64,000 nt of DNA from assembly GCA_022648165.1 (NCBI GenBank), contig JALCLX010000005.1, positions 1 to 64,000 of the forward strand. Direction: 5' to 3'. The notes beneath the pieces were generated by a model. That model ran no database searches. It was given only the letters and a program-made list of their open reading frames with translations, and was not told the DNA's origin. This document shows positions 48,119 to 58,014 of this stretch, piece after piece. This DNA is from Ancrocorticia sp. (GTDB lineage Bacteria; Actinomycetota; Actinomycetes; Actinomycetales; Actinomycetaceae). Each line of letters opens with the position of its first letter. Position 1 is the first letter of the stretch. Position numbers and translations under genes: made by a program.

Positions 48119-49171
48119 CTACCTCCACACGCCAGGAAGTTTCGTGCCGCAGTGAGCGCATGTACCCGTTCCGTCTGCGCGCGCATTCACACCGACAACT
48201 TCGGTGACGTACCAGTTGCGTTTGACGGCAACGGCACCGCATCGCGGGCAATAGGTCGATTGGCCGCGTGGATCAGAAATGTTGCCTGTGTATACGAAGT
48301 GTTCCCCGCCGCGCATGGCGATTTCGCGTGCCCGCTTGAGAGTCTCTGGCGGTGTGGGTGGGCGGTCCATCATTCTGAAGTCTGGATGAAAAGCCGAGAA
48401 ATGATGCGGAACATCCGGGCCAAGATGACTCACAATCCATTCGGCCATCGCGGCGATTTCCTCGTCCGAATCGTTGAGTCCGGGGATGAGCAGTGTTGTG
48501 ATCTCCACCCAGCACCCCGAATCCTGCGCAATCTGCAGCGTTGTCAACACCGTAGAAAGCCGCCCGCCCGTCACCTTCCGATAGAAATCCTCCGTAAAAC
48601 CCTTAAGGTCAATATTGGCGGCGTCCATCGATGCGAAGAATTCACGCGCAGGGCTAGGCTCGATATACCCTGCCGTCACTGCTATCGGGTGGATTCCCTT
48701 CGCTCGGCAGGCGCGGGCCGTATCGATCGCATACTCTGCAAAAATCACCGGATCGTTGTAGGTGAACGCCACTGATGCACACGCCGAACTCGCCGCTGCG
48801 CTGGCTATTTCTTCCGGCAAAGCCTCCGCCGCAAGCGAATCCCACTCGCGCGATTTACTGATCTCCCAATTCTGGCAGAACTTGCATCCCAGGTTGCACC
48901 CGGCGGTCCCAAATGACAGCACACGTGAACCAGGTAAAAAATGGTTGAGCGGTTTTTTCTCCACCGGATCGATCGCGAATCCGGAGGACCTCCCATACGT
49001 AGTTAACCGCAGCGCTCCACCCGAGTTCGCCCGAACAAAACAGAAGCCGCGCCGGCCATCGCGCAGCGTGCAGAAGCGCGGACACAGCACACACCGCACC
49101 CGTCCATCCGCGCAACGCTCCCACCACCGCGCCACCCGGCCAGTTGCCACAGATTCAGCAGTTGCGCTCAT
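48119..49171 (-). CDS. amrS: AmmeMemoRadiSam system radical SAM enzyme (AmrS)
   Basis: SFGTAGCNLGCKFCQNWEISKSRE cluster motif, FTYNDPVIFAEYAIDTARACRAKGI. Confidence 0.9.
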   Translation of the reverse strand: MSATAESVATGRVARWWERCADGRVRCVLCPRFCTLRDGRRGFCFVRANSGGALRLTTYGRSSGFAIDPVEKKPLNHFLPGSRVLSFGTAGCNLGCKFCQNWEISKSREWDSLAAEALPEEIASAAASSACASVAFTYNDPVIFAEYAIDTARACRAKGIHPIAVTAGYIEPSPAREFFASMDAANIDLKGFTEDFYRKVTGGRLSTVLTTLQIAQDSGCWVEITTLLIPGLNDSDEEIAAMAEWIVSHLGPDVPHHFSAFHPDFRMMDRPPTPPETLKRAREIAMRGGEHFVYTGNISDPRGQSTYCPRCGAVAVKRNWYVTEVVGVNARADGTGTCAHCGTKLPGVWR

Positions 49172-49178
49172 GGCACAC

Positions 49179-50600
49179 CTACCTCAGCAAATGCGACGCT
49201 TGTACGCGATACGTCTCTACCTCGATCGCTGGATCCCACCAGTTCGGAGGCAGACCGGCCTTCCGCAGCAACCCGGAAACGAAGTCGTAAGGTTGCGGCA
49301 ACTGGTTCCACACTTGTGGCAAGAACGTTCCCCGATGCGCGCCATACGTCAACACGGCGCCGTCGAACCCCGGCAACAGCCGCCGCTCCACTTCTTCCCG
49401 AGTCAATCCCCGCGTAGGATCCTCCGGTTTCATCGGCCGCGGCTCGGTAAGCACTGACACTTCGATATCGGCCCGTTTCAACTCGGCCTCAGTGAGTTCA
49501 GGGAATCTTGGATCCTCGAATGCTGCCGCCCGGGCGTTCGCCGCAACGTCCTCGCCCAACGGCCGCCGAGCCGCCAGCGAACCAATACAACCGCGAAGGC
49601 GCCCATCCAAGGTGAGCGTCACAAAAGCGGCACCCGGTGCCGCAAAAGCCGCGCTCGCACCGCCATCGGCACCACTAGAACCATTTTCGACGACGGCGGC
49701 GCCGCCCGCGAACGCGCTGGCAATCGATTCGTACGCCAACCGCGGCAAAGTTTGGTCAGGCGGTGAAACTGGTTCGTTCCAACGAAATGCTGCGTACCCC
49801 ACCACGCGGGAATGGTCTCCTGCAGTATCCCCCGAATTGCGCGCATCCAGCAGCTCCGGAGTCAAGCCCCTCGCTGCAGCGAACGCCATCATCCCGGACA
49901 GTGGGAAAGCGCCGCATGCCTGTTCTCCTACAAGTGCTGGGGCACCGGCAAGAATCTGGCGGATAGTTTTCCCGTCAGTGGCCCGTGCGGCATCATATTC
50001 CAGATAATGCGACATGTCTGAGGAAATGAGGATAGCTGTATCCGGCATGTTCCACGCGAGCCGAATCGCCGCAGCTACAACCTCCGGTTCCACCACGCCA
50101 ACCGCGAGTGGCACCACAGTAAAGCCGGGTTTAAGGTACCGCTGCAGGAAAGGCATATGCACTTCCATCGAATGCTCTTCAGCATGGACTCGCGGGGCTG
50201 TCACAACATCGGGTAATGCCGCCAACTTCGCAGTCAATTCACCATCAGTTCGAATACGGCCAAGCGGCGTCTCCTGCCAATCCGCCCCGGTAAGCGCCAT
50301 GCCACGGATACCCACACGGTGCGTCGGCCCCAAGATCAGCACTCTCCGTGTGGCTGGGTCCAATTGACGGTAAGCGTACGCCGCCGTCGCGCCTGAATAC
50401 ACGTATCCCGCGTGTGGTGCAGAAACTGCGCGCGCATACGGGCGATTCGGAACCCGGGAATCTGAAGCGCCATTCCTGGAGGAGCGTGGCAGAACCTCCT
50501 GCGGCACAGCTTCCAGCAATGAATCGACTTGACGCGCTAAATCCCCCGGATCGCCTGGATAAAAGAAGCCTGCAACAGCAGGATGACGAATGGTTTCCAT
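49179..50600 (-). CDS. Fused MEMO1-like (AmrB) + AMMECR1-like (AmrA) protein
   Basis: IRHPAVAGFFYPGDPGDLARQVD (MEMO) and VTLTLDGRLRGCIGSLAARRPLGEDVAANARAAAFEDPRF (AMMECR1). Confidence 0.92.
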   Translation of the reverse strand: METIRHPAVAGFFYPGDPGDLARQVDSLLEAVPQEVLPRSSRNGASDSRVPNRPYARAVSAPHAGYVYSGATAAYAYRQLDPATRRVLILGPTHRVGIRGMALTGADWQETPLGRIRTDGELTAKLAALPDVVTAPRVHAEEHSMEVHMPFLQRYLKPGFTVVPLAVGVVEPEVVAAAIRLAWNMPDTAILISSDMSHYLEYDAARATDGKTIRQILAGAPALVGEQACGAFPLSGMMAFAAARGLTPELLDARNSGDTAGDHSRVVGYAAFRWNEPVSPPDQTLPRLAYESIASAFAGGAAVVENGSSGADGGASAAFAAPGAAFVTLTLDGRLRGCIGSLAARRPLGEDVAANARAAAFEDPRFPELTEAELKRADIEVSVLTEPRPMKPEDPTRGLTREEVERRLLPGFDGAVLTYGAHRGTFLPQVWNQLPQPYDFVSGLLRKAGLPPNWWDPAIEVETYRVQASHLLR

Positions 50601-50687
50601 AACACTTCACCCATACACCAGATTACGCCGTACAGTGGCCTGCGTCACTCACTGGGTTCTGTCTGGGTTCTATCCGCCACCACCCCA

Positions 50688-50757
50688 CATTCAGCTACGA
50701 ATGTGGGCCGAGGACGCTGTATATGCGCCATCGCGCGAAATACGTAGCTGAATGCAC
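50688..50757. repeat. Dispersed hairpin repeat, copy A
   Basis: CATTCAGCTACG...CGTAGCTGAATG inverted ends; reverse complement of 58015-58085 is strongly similar. Confidence 0.85.
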
Positions 50758-50762
50758 ACAAA

Positions 50763-51362
50763 TCACAACCATCCCGCTTCTTCTACTTTGCGCGCAGCTT
50801 CCGCCCGCGTGCGGGCCCGCATTTTCGTCATCGCCGCCGAAAGGTGATTTCGGCAGGTCCCTTGCCCCATGTGCAGCTCGCGGGCAATATCTGCCACCGT
50901 TCCGCCACCGCTCGCCGCTCGAAGCACATCGGCTTCACGCGTCGTCAGAGGATTTGCTCCCACCGCGAAGGATTCCATGGCCAGCGCCGGATCCACCGTG
51001 CGCTCTCCGCGGGCCGCCTTTCGGACGGCGTCCGCAAGTTCCGTCGCTGGCGCATCCTTGACCAGGAACCCCACTGCTCCCGCTTCCATCGCGCGTTGTA
51101 GATAACCCGGACGCCCAAAAGTCGTCACAATGAGCACAGCCACGCGGCTATCACGCAATTCACGCGCTACTTCAATCCCGTTCTTCCCCGGCATCTCAAT
51201 ATCCAGGATCACGACGTCCGGATCCAGATCTCCCACCGCCGCAGGCACCTCGAATCCCGTCCCCACCTGGCCCACAACGGTGAGGTCCTCCTCCAGGTTC
51301 AGCAGGGTCGCGAGTGCCTCGCGTACCATCGCGTGATCGTCGGCCACCAGTATCCGAATCAC
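50763..51362 (-). CDS. NarL/LuxR-family response regulator
   Basis: IRILVADDHAMVREAL, VVILDIEMPGKNG, LHMGQGTCRNHLSAAMTKM. Confidence 0.93.
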   Translation of the reverse strand: MIRILVADDHAMVREALATLLNLEEDLTVVGQVGTGFEVPAAVGDLDPDVVILDIEMPGKNGIEVARELRDSRVAVLIVTTFGRPGYLQRAMEAGAVGFLVKDAPATELADAVRKAARGERTVDPALAMESFAVGANPLTTREADVLRAASGGGTVADIARELHMGQGTCRNHLSAAMTKMRARTRAEAARKVEEAGWL

Positions 51363-52220
51363 AGTGTCACCTCCACGCGCGTTCCCGGGCGCTCTGGATC
51401 GTCATTTCGCGACGACGACGCCCACGCCGCCTCGCCTTTCGCATCCACCACACGGACATGGCCTCCTCGTTCTGCGATGCGCGCCGTCATGCCGCGCAGT
51501 CCATTGCCTGGGTGGGAGGAGCCGCGCCCAACGCCGTCGTCGGCTACTACTAGGCGGCGAGGTTCCAAGGTGACGATGCAGGAACGAGCATGGGAGTGCC
51601 GTGCCGCGTTTGTGATGGTCTCGCGCAGCGCCCAGGCGAACGGTTGCCGGCAATCGGGGGCCACGTCTGTGGCTGTTCCCCGGACGGTTAACGCAATACC
51701 TGCCGCGGCAATCACTTCGCGGGCGGCCGCCAATTCTGCCGCGAGGTCGCGGGCACGCAGCACGCCCACTGTGTCGCGGACGTCCTTCGTTGCCCTGCGA
51801 GAGAGTTCCTGGATTGCGTGCGATGCGTTCCCTTTCGTTTGCCGCCACGTACTGGTCTTGGAGTTCTTGTGTCTGCAGTTGTCTGTCATCGATAAAGCGG
51901 ATCACTCCCGTCATAACAGCGACGCTGGCGGACGGCACCATCATGTGCCACCACTCGTCATTGCCACCTACGATGCCGAGAACGGTGGCCGTGCCAAGCA
52001 GCCACAGGATCATCACTGCGTAACTGACCCGCGAGGAAAACGCGAACGCACTATATGCCACCAGGAACGGAACCATTGAGAGCGCGTTGAGGCCGATTGC
52101 CAGGATCTTCCAGCCAGTGCCGACGACGGCGATGGCCGCGCTCAGCGGGAAGATCAAGAACACTAACCACACCGAGGCCATCAGCCATCCGAGCCTCTCC
52201 CAGGCGTCGACTGGCCGCAT
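51359..52220 (-). pseudogene. Sensor histidine kinase with frame-disrupting deletion removing the H-box region
   Basis: N-terminal TM part ends ...NERERIAR then frame breaks; C-terminal IQELSRRATKDVRDTVG...HATPase continues in another frame. Confidence 0.85.
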
Positions 52221-52221
52221 C

Positions 52222-52737
52222 TCACCGGCGCGCTCCACCGGCGTCTTCACTGAGGATGATCACTTTCGGATCCGGCAGCAGCGCCAGCGCGAAACGCACA
52301 CGTTGCTGTTCTCCGCCGGAGCATTTCGATATCCGCCGCTTCGCGATCTGGGTGAGCCCTGCGCGTTCGATCACGTCATCGACGGGCAGATGCTTCGCGT
52401 ATTGGGCGGCGATGACCTCCACGGTTTCTTCTACCGTGATGTCGCGGAGCAAACCGCCTGTTTGCAGGACTGCCGCAACTAAGCCGCGGCGCACAGCGTC
52501 TCGCGGCCTGTGGCCTAGCACCTGGAGCGTCCCCGTGCTCGGTGTGGTGAGGCCGAGCACCATGTCCAGAGTGGTCGTTTTCCCGGCGCCGTTGGGGCCG
52601 AGGAAGGCAACGGTCTCTCCCTCGCCGATGCTGAGGCTCAGCCCGTCGACGGCGCGAATGTGCGGGCCCGTCCCGGAACGAAACGTCTTCGTGACGCCGT
52701 GAAGCTCTACTGCATTCGGCTGATAGCTCGTGTTCAT
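52222..52737 (-). pseudogene. ABC transporter ATP-binding protein, truncated after signature motif
   Basis: FLGPNGAGKTTT, KCSGGEQQRVRFALALLPDPKVIILSEDAGGARR*; Walker B/D-loop and C-terminus missing. Confidence 0.8.
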
Positions 52738-52843
52738 ACGGCCATCTTCGCGCCCCGAGCTTCTGAGCAGAAGTGTCAGGTGTCTGGAGGTGGCTATGAC
52801 AAATGTCAGAGGACGGTGCTGGCTCGCAGTTTGCCGCCGGCCG

Positions 52844-53785
52844 TCACCTCTGCTTTCCCAAAGCAGGTTCCTCGCCATCGCCTACCCAAATGAACTCGTG
52901 GCCCGTCCATTTGTACAGTCCTGCATCGAAGGCTCGATGATGATTTGCGCAGAGAATACAACCATTGTCACTACTCGCTCGGCCGCCTTCCGCATGAGGC
53001 ACAAGATGGGCGGCCTCAAGAACTTGCGGTACATCTAAACCGCAGATGGCACACGCCTGCACATCTGAGTTCATCAAGTGATCGCGGAAAGCCTGCTGGC
53101 TAGTCCGCTGCCGAGTCAACCGCAACACATCGTCGGATGTTACATCCCAGTCAGACGAAACCAATGCAAGGGAGTTCTTCGGCGAAACCGATATGCCAGA
53201 AGCGATAAACTCCCATAGCCACGGATTATGCCAATCTTTCCTCCGAACGCGCCTCTTGCGCTCTCGAACCCCACGAATTCTGCGCGCCACAAACTCTCTA
53301 CCCTGGGAATTACCGAGCATTTCCGCCGCATGGCTTCCAGGCAAAGATACCCGAATTCCGCCGCCGTCGATACCAGATTCAGATGCCTTCCAAAGTTTCC
53401 TATCGCTCAACCACGACAAGTCTCCATCTGGCTCCCCATACACTACGAACCTAGAGAACTTCCTCGACGATCGATCGACAACCGCGTAGGCAACCTCCAC
53501 TATGCCGACCGAAACAGTACACGCCCGCATCGACTCTCGGGACCATCCAGTACCGGGAAGACATGAAACCGAGAAGTCATCCGCACTTGGGAGCCCGGCA
53601 AGCTCGGAGTACCACGCAACAGTCGCAAGAATTTCCGGCGCCACTCCAAGTTCTGCGAACGCTTCGAAAGCGTCACGAGAGTTAGTCAGCTGTCCCTTTG
53701 TTCGTTTAGGAACGCCCTGTTGTGGAACATATCCAGCCTCTGCCAAGGCGTCTTCGTAGGTGGCCACTACCTCCTGAAATTCCAT
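52844..53785 (-). CDS. HNH endonuclease-domain protein
   Basis: C-terminal CAICGLDVPQVLEAAHLVPHAEGGRASSDNGCILCANHHRAFD. Confidence 0.85.
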   Translation of the reverse strand: MEFQEVVATYEDALAEAGYVPQQGVPKRTKGQLTNSRDAFEAFAELGVAPEILATVAWYSELAGLPSADDFSVSCLPGTGWSRESMRACTVSVGIVEVAYAVVDRSSRKFSRFVVYGEPDGDLSWLSDRKLWKASESGIDGGGIRVSLPGSHAAEMLGNSQGREFVARRIRGVRERKRRVRRKDWHNPWLWEFIASGISVSPKNSLALVSSDWDVTSDDVLRLTRQRTSQQAFRDHLMNSDVQACAICGLDVPQVLEAAHLVPHAEGGRASSDNGCILCANHHRAFDAGLYKWTGHEFIWVGDGEEPALGKQR

Positions 53786-53806
53786 AAAACTCCTCTCTCA
53801 GAAGCT

Positions 53807-54361
53807 CTACAACCGAAGGAGATCCGGAAGCGGAAAGCACGTCACGGGGATCGCTTCTATCGCAAAGGGCACCTCGCGAACCCCATCGGAATCAACCGGA
53901 TAATCCATCACGCCGGCAGTTTCAGCGGTAATTACGAGAACCTTCAGGTATCGTCTCAATACCATGAGAGGTGGAAACTCTCCCCGGGCTTGGTACCAGC
54001 GCAAGAAATCTTTGGATCCCTTCGAGCTATTGCACCTTTTACACGCCGGCAGAAGATTATCGCCCGTATCCCGCCCACCCGCTGCCCCTGGAATGAGATG
54101 GTCAAGCACGATCTGTTCTGTGCAACCACAATACGAACATTGAGCTCCGTTGTGGAATTTGAGCTTCTCATCTGCGAGTACGGAACCCATCGCCATCGAT
54201 CCATATCGCAAGCCCCTCGTGAGCTTGGCCCGGATCATATACGCAGTCTTCGAATACTGCTTATCACCATGGGTAACGGCGTAATGCGCCATTGCCAGAT
54301 TGCCGTATGCGAGCGCCACCAGCTCACGCAATGTCATCACTTCAGACTCTGATGCTGCCAC
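53807..54361 (-). CDS. HNH endonuclease
   Basis: CSYCGCTEQIVLDHLIPGAAGGRDTGDNLLPACKRCNSSKGSKD. Confidence 0.88.
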   Translation of the reverse strand: MAASESEVMTLRELVALAYGNLAMAHYAVTHGDKQYSKTAYMIRAKLTRGLRYGSMAMGSVLADEKLKFHNGAQCSYCGCTEQIVLDHLIPGAAGGRDTGDNLLPACKRCNSSKGSKDFLRWYQARGEFPPLMVLRRYLKVLVITAETAGVMDYPVDSDGVREVPFAIEAIPVTCFPLPDLLRL

Positions 54362-54597
54362 TTGCCCACCGATACTCGCGCCCAGGAATGTCTACCACAA
54401 ATATAGGGTTTTCCGCGGCAACTGGTTGATCTGTTCCGTTGCAGCATGGTTTTGACCGGATCTCCGGCGCTGGCACCTCCAGCGCCACGCGCGCCGTGGG
54501 CATTTCCCGCGTGAACCGTGCGTCCAGTTCTGTATATCGTTCGCCGTGCCGATATAGGCGCAGCTAACGCTATGACGTAATCGAAGGCCCACGATTC

Positions 54598-55212
54598 TCA
54601 GGAAGACCTTTCGCCTTCCAGCAGATACCGTGCACCATATAGCTCCGGGGCCCGCGCCGTCGTCTCCGCAACAAACTTGCCCTTTGCATCCGTATAAGCA
54701 TCCCGATCGTGTTGATAGACGTTGGCAAGGTGCCGCTTCAGTGCCACATAATCTCGGCACGTTTCTGGGTGCTCCCGCAGGTAATCCCTGAAGTAAAGCT
54801 CGTCGGGATCCCCTGGGCGACGCACGTGCGCATGGAATACTCTCTCTGCAAATCCACGTGGGGTGTACCCCTTATTGAAACTCATTCGCAACGGTTCAGC
54901 GCCGTCTCCACCCATGTGCAACCATCCGTACTCGGCCATCTTCTCACGAATGTCCCGTGCGCCGAGGCTACGGTCAAGCTCAAGCAGAATATCGACAGTC
55001 GGTTTTGCAACAAGGCCAGCTACGGATGTCGATCCAATGTGACTGATCCGAACAATGTACGGTCCAAATTCTCGCCGAAGCTCTTGGGCAGCATCGCCGT
55101 ACCACCCAGGCCACTGCGGATCATAGTCTCGCAGAATGATCGGAAAGAGCTGCCACAACTCTTTCAGAGTCAGGTCCTGAAGACCCCGGCGGTGAGAAAC
55201 GGTTTCTGACAT
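54598..55212 (-). CDS. GrpB/UPF0157 nucleotidyltransferase-like protein
   Basis: VRISHIGSTSVAGLVAKPTVDILLEL, DYLREHPETCRDYVALKRHLA. Confidence 0.88.
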   Translation of the reverse strand: MSETVSHRRGLQDLTLKELWQLFPIILRDYDPQWPGWYGDAAQELRREFGPYIVRISHIGSTSVAGLVAKPTVDILLELDRSLGARDIREKMAEYGWLHMGGDGAEPLRMSFNKGYTPRGFAERVFHAHVRRPGDPDELYFRDYLREHPETCRDYVALKRHLANVYQHDRDAYTDAKGKFVAETTARAPELYGARYLLEGERSS

Positions 55213-55289
55213 GAGGCGATTTTAGTTCCGCACGCGCCGCCCGCGAAGCATTCCAATGGCTCTCCTCGCAGGAACGAACGATTTGACAG

Positions 55290-55312
55290 CTGTACATACC
55301 GTACATGTACAG
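55290..55312. promoter_or_regulatory. Putative GntR/YtrA operator CTGTACAT-N7-ATGTACAG
   Basis: Perfect 8-bp arms upstream of the gntR-type gene. Confidence 0.65.
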
Positions 55313-55339
55313 TATGCTGCGAAAGGAAGGGAGATCATC

Positions 55340-55714
55340 GTGCGGATTGTCATGTCGGCCAGCACAGGCGTGCCACTCTACGAGCAAATCGTTGAGCAGG
55401 CACGTGAACAGATCCTTTCTGGCGAACTTCCTGCAGGCGCGGCACTCCCCTCACTTCGCACGCTTGCCGCGGAACTGCGCGTCAGCCTCATCACCACAAC
55501 ACGTGCCTACAACGAGCTGGCCGCCGCAGGCCTCATCATCAACGTCCCGGGGAAGGGATCGTTCGTAGCCCGGCTGGATCGGGCTGAAATCAAACGTGGC
55601 GCACTAGAACACGCGCGTGCGGATATACAACGCGTCGTCACCTCTGCCCGAAGCACGGGGCTTATCACGCTGGAGGAACTGACATCAATAATTCGGGAGG
55701 AATGGAATCGATGA
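55340..55714 (+). CDS. GntR-family (YtrA-like) regulator
   Basis: GVPLYEQIVEQAREQILSGELPAGAALPSLRTLAAELRVSLITTTRAYNELAAAGLI; GTG start. Confidence 0.9.
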   Translation: MRIVMSASTGVPLYEQIVEQAREQILSGELPAGAALPSLRTLAAELRVSLITTTRAYNELAAAGLIINVPGKGSFVARLDRAEIKRGALEHARADIQRVVTSARSTGLITLEELTSIIREEWNR

Positions 55715-56550
55715 ATACAGCTGAAAACGTCATCGAAGCCGAAGGCCTCGTGAAACATCGGGGCGATTTCACGCTCGGCCCTCTCACGCTGCACATCCCG
55801 CGAGGCTTCGTCACCGGAGTCGTCGGCGCAAACGGCTCGGGGAAAACCACCACCCTGCGGACGGTCCTCGGGCTCATGCACGCCGATAAGGGCACAATTG
55901 CACTGCCGCCCATGGACACTGTTGGCGTCGCCTTCGATCAGCCGTTTCTTCTTCCCGATTGGCGCGTGCGCGACGCCGCCGCAGCCTACGCAGCCTTCAA
56001 GCCTCACTGGGACCAAGCGCATTTTGAGAGACTGTGCGCACGTTTCGCTATCGATCCGGAGGACCTGGTCAAGGATCTCTCGCGCGGTGAGGGCAACAAA
56101 CTGATGATCGCGCTGGCGATGGGAAACCACCCCTCGCTTCTCATTCTGGACGAACCCACGAGCGGCCTCGATCCAGCGTCGCGCGCAGACATCATCGACC
56201 TTTTTCGCAAGCACATGCGCAGTGAAGATGCTTCACTTATCTTCTCTACCCACATCACTAGCGATCTGGAAAGTTTCGCGGACTATTTGGTGTTTATCGA
56301 CGGCGGACAGGTGGTTGACGCCGGTCCGCTCGATGAGTTTCTCGAATCCTACGCCTATGTTCACGGCGCGCTCGAGGATCTGAACAGCGCCAATACGCCA
56401 CTTATCCGAGGTTTGCGGAAGAACAGCCACACTTTCGACGGCATCATCCGCACCGCCGATTCGGCGGCCTTCCCCGCATCCGTGCAGATCGACGCACCGA
56501 CAATCGAGCAGATCGTCGTTCATCACCAGCAGCCTTCTAAGGAGTTCTAA
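55702..56550 (+). CDS. ABC transporter ATP-binding protein
   Basis: VVGANGSGKTTTLRTVLGL, LSRGEGNKLMIALAM, LLILDEPTSGLDPASR. Confidence 0.93.
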   Translation: MESMNTAENVIEAEGLVKHRGDFTLGPLTLHIPRGFVTGVVGANGSGKTTTLRTVLGLMHADKGTIALPPMDTVGVAFDQPFLLPDWRVRDAAAAYAAFKPHWDQAHFERLCARFAIDPEDLVKDLSRGEGNKLMIALAMGNHPSLLILDEPTSGLDPASRADIIDLFRKHMRSEDASLIFSTHITSDLESFADYLVFIDGGQVVDAGPLDEFLESYAYVHGALEDLNSANTPLIRGLRKNSHTFDGIIRTADSAAFPASVQIDAPTIEQIVVHHQQPSKEF

Positions 56551-57213
56551 ATGCGCCCTATCAGCCGTTTTGTCGCGCTTGATCTGCGTTCGCTGCGCCC
56601 CTATGCAAAGAACCTGATCGTCCCATTCATAATCTTGTTCGTCGCCGCGGTTTTGCCGACTCGCAGCCCATATGGTGTGGTCCCCGCTCTCGCCACATTT
56701 TCCCTGATCATCGGCCCGCAATACCTATTCGGCAATGACGAACGCGGGCGCCTTGACACCCTCTACACAACACTCGGCATCTCGCGACGCCGTGTTGTGA
56801 CAGGTCGATACGCAACAACCCTGCTGCTTCTGGTCATATCCACGGCGATTGGCCTGGCCCTCACTCCGCTGCTTGCTATTGGCTTACACACCGAGTTTTC
56901 ATGGCACATTGGTGCGCTCCTCACGATCGGCAGCATCACGATCATCGGCTTAGTTTTCGCGGCGGAGCTGCCCTTTTACTTCAAACTCGGCGCCACGCGC
57001 GCCCGCACTGTTGCCATCGTGGTTCCACCCGCCGTGATCGTTATCGCGCTTCTTGTTGGTTCGGCACTTTCCAACGACGGCGCCGCACTGCTTGCGTGGT
57101 TGGATCACACAAGCCCTGCGCTGATCGTGCTCGGCGCTCTTGCGATAACGATCGCTGCTGGCACTGCCTCTCATTCGGCCGCCAACCGCCTCTATGAGCA
57201 GCGCGACCTGTAA
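56551..57213 (+). CDS. ABC-2 type membrane permease
   Basis: 6-TM, operonic with ATPase and GntR. Confidence 0.8.
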   Translation: MRPISRFVALDLRSLRPYAKNLIVPFIILFVAAVLPTRSPYGVVPALATFSLIIGPQYLFGNDERGRLDTLYTTLGISRRRVVTGRYATTLLLLVISTAIGLALTPLLAIGLHTEFSWHIGALLTIGSITIIGLVFAAELPFYFKLGATRARTVAIVVPPAVIVIALLVGSALSNDGAALLAWLDHTSPALIVLGALAITIAAGTASHSAANRLYEQRDL

Positions 57214-57265
57214 ACGCACGGCGCGAACCTGCGCACACTGCCATCGACGTGGAGGCGCGGCAAGG

Positions 57266-57685
57266 TCAAAGGGACCAGGGATCGATAATGTCCACCCCGG
57301 TGTGCACAAAGTCTTTGCTATTGCGGGTGGCACACGTCGCCTGATGGACACGACATATCGCAGCAATTTCTGCGTCCGCCGTGTGGATTGGCAGTCCCAC
57401 AACATCGCGCTCCGCCAGGATATCCGCATACGCCTCCGCCGCAGCGGAATCGAAGGGAAGTATCGCTTGAGTCTCTCGGTATGGGGCAAGCGCCTCTTCG
57501 ACTCGGGTGATGAGGTCCGACCTGCGCCGCCCCTCGGGGAGGCGCTTCAGCCCAGCCATCAGTTCAGCGAGAGTAATGGCAGTGATTGCGACATCGCCTG
57601 TGAGGTTCTCAAGCCAGGAGAGGACACGCGAATCGGGTTGTGGGCGGAAAATCTCCGAAATAACGTTTGTGTCGAGGACGATCAT
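57266..57685 (-). CDS. PIN-domain toxin (VapC/FitB-like)
   Basis: MIVLDTNVISEIFRPQPDSRVLSWLENL, DAEIAAICRVHQATCATRNSKDF. Confidence 0.92.
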   Translation of the reverse strand: MIVLDTNVISEIFRPQPDSRVLSWLENLTGDVAITAITLAELMAGLKRLPEGRRRSDLITRVEEALAPYRETQAILPFDSAAAEAYADILAERDVVGLPIHTADAEIAAICRVHQATCATRNSKDFVHTGVDIIDPWSL

Positions 57686-57915
57686 TCGAATTCCGCAACC
57701 CTGGCTGTATCAGAACGCTCTGGCACCTGCAGGCCATCGGCCCCATTCACCCGCTTGGCTACACGGAGGAGCGCTAGTCCAATATGTGGCTGTCCGGTAG
57801 CTCGAGTAAGGATGTCCCGCGCCTCGGCTTCCATCGAATGGCCATGCTCCTTAGCTTGAAGGACCAAACGCTGTTTCACCGCAGCATCCAACCCACGAAC
57901 AATGATCGACGCCAT
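57682..57915 (-). CDS. FitA-like antitoxin
   Basis: ASIIVRGLDAAVKQRLVLQAKEHGHSMEAEARDIL; 4-bp overlap with toxin. Confidence 0.9.
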   Translation of the reverse strand: MASIIVRGLDAAVKQRLVLQAKEHGHSMEAEARDILTRATGQPHIGLALLRVAKRVNGADGLQVPERSDTARVAEFE

Positions 57916-57931
57916 CACGAACACCCCCTCT

Positions 57932-57955
57932 AGTGATATCGTCAATGATATCACT
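57932..57955. promoter_or_regulatory. Putative TA autoregulatory operator AGTGATATC-N6-GATATCACT
   Basis: Perfect 9-bp arms in the antitoxin promoter region. Confidence 0.75.
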
Positions 57956-58014
57956 TGCCGATTGTGTCACGACATATTTGTCGCGCTTATCGCGCACCAC
58001 CGCCGTGTGAACCC

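Noticed and set aside
48011-48775. 254-aa plus-strand ORF
   Set aside because: Antisense to the radical SAM gene whose motifs are unambiguous.
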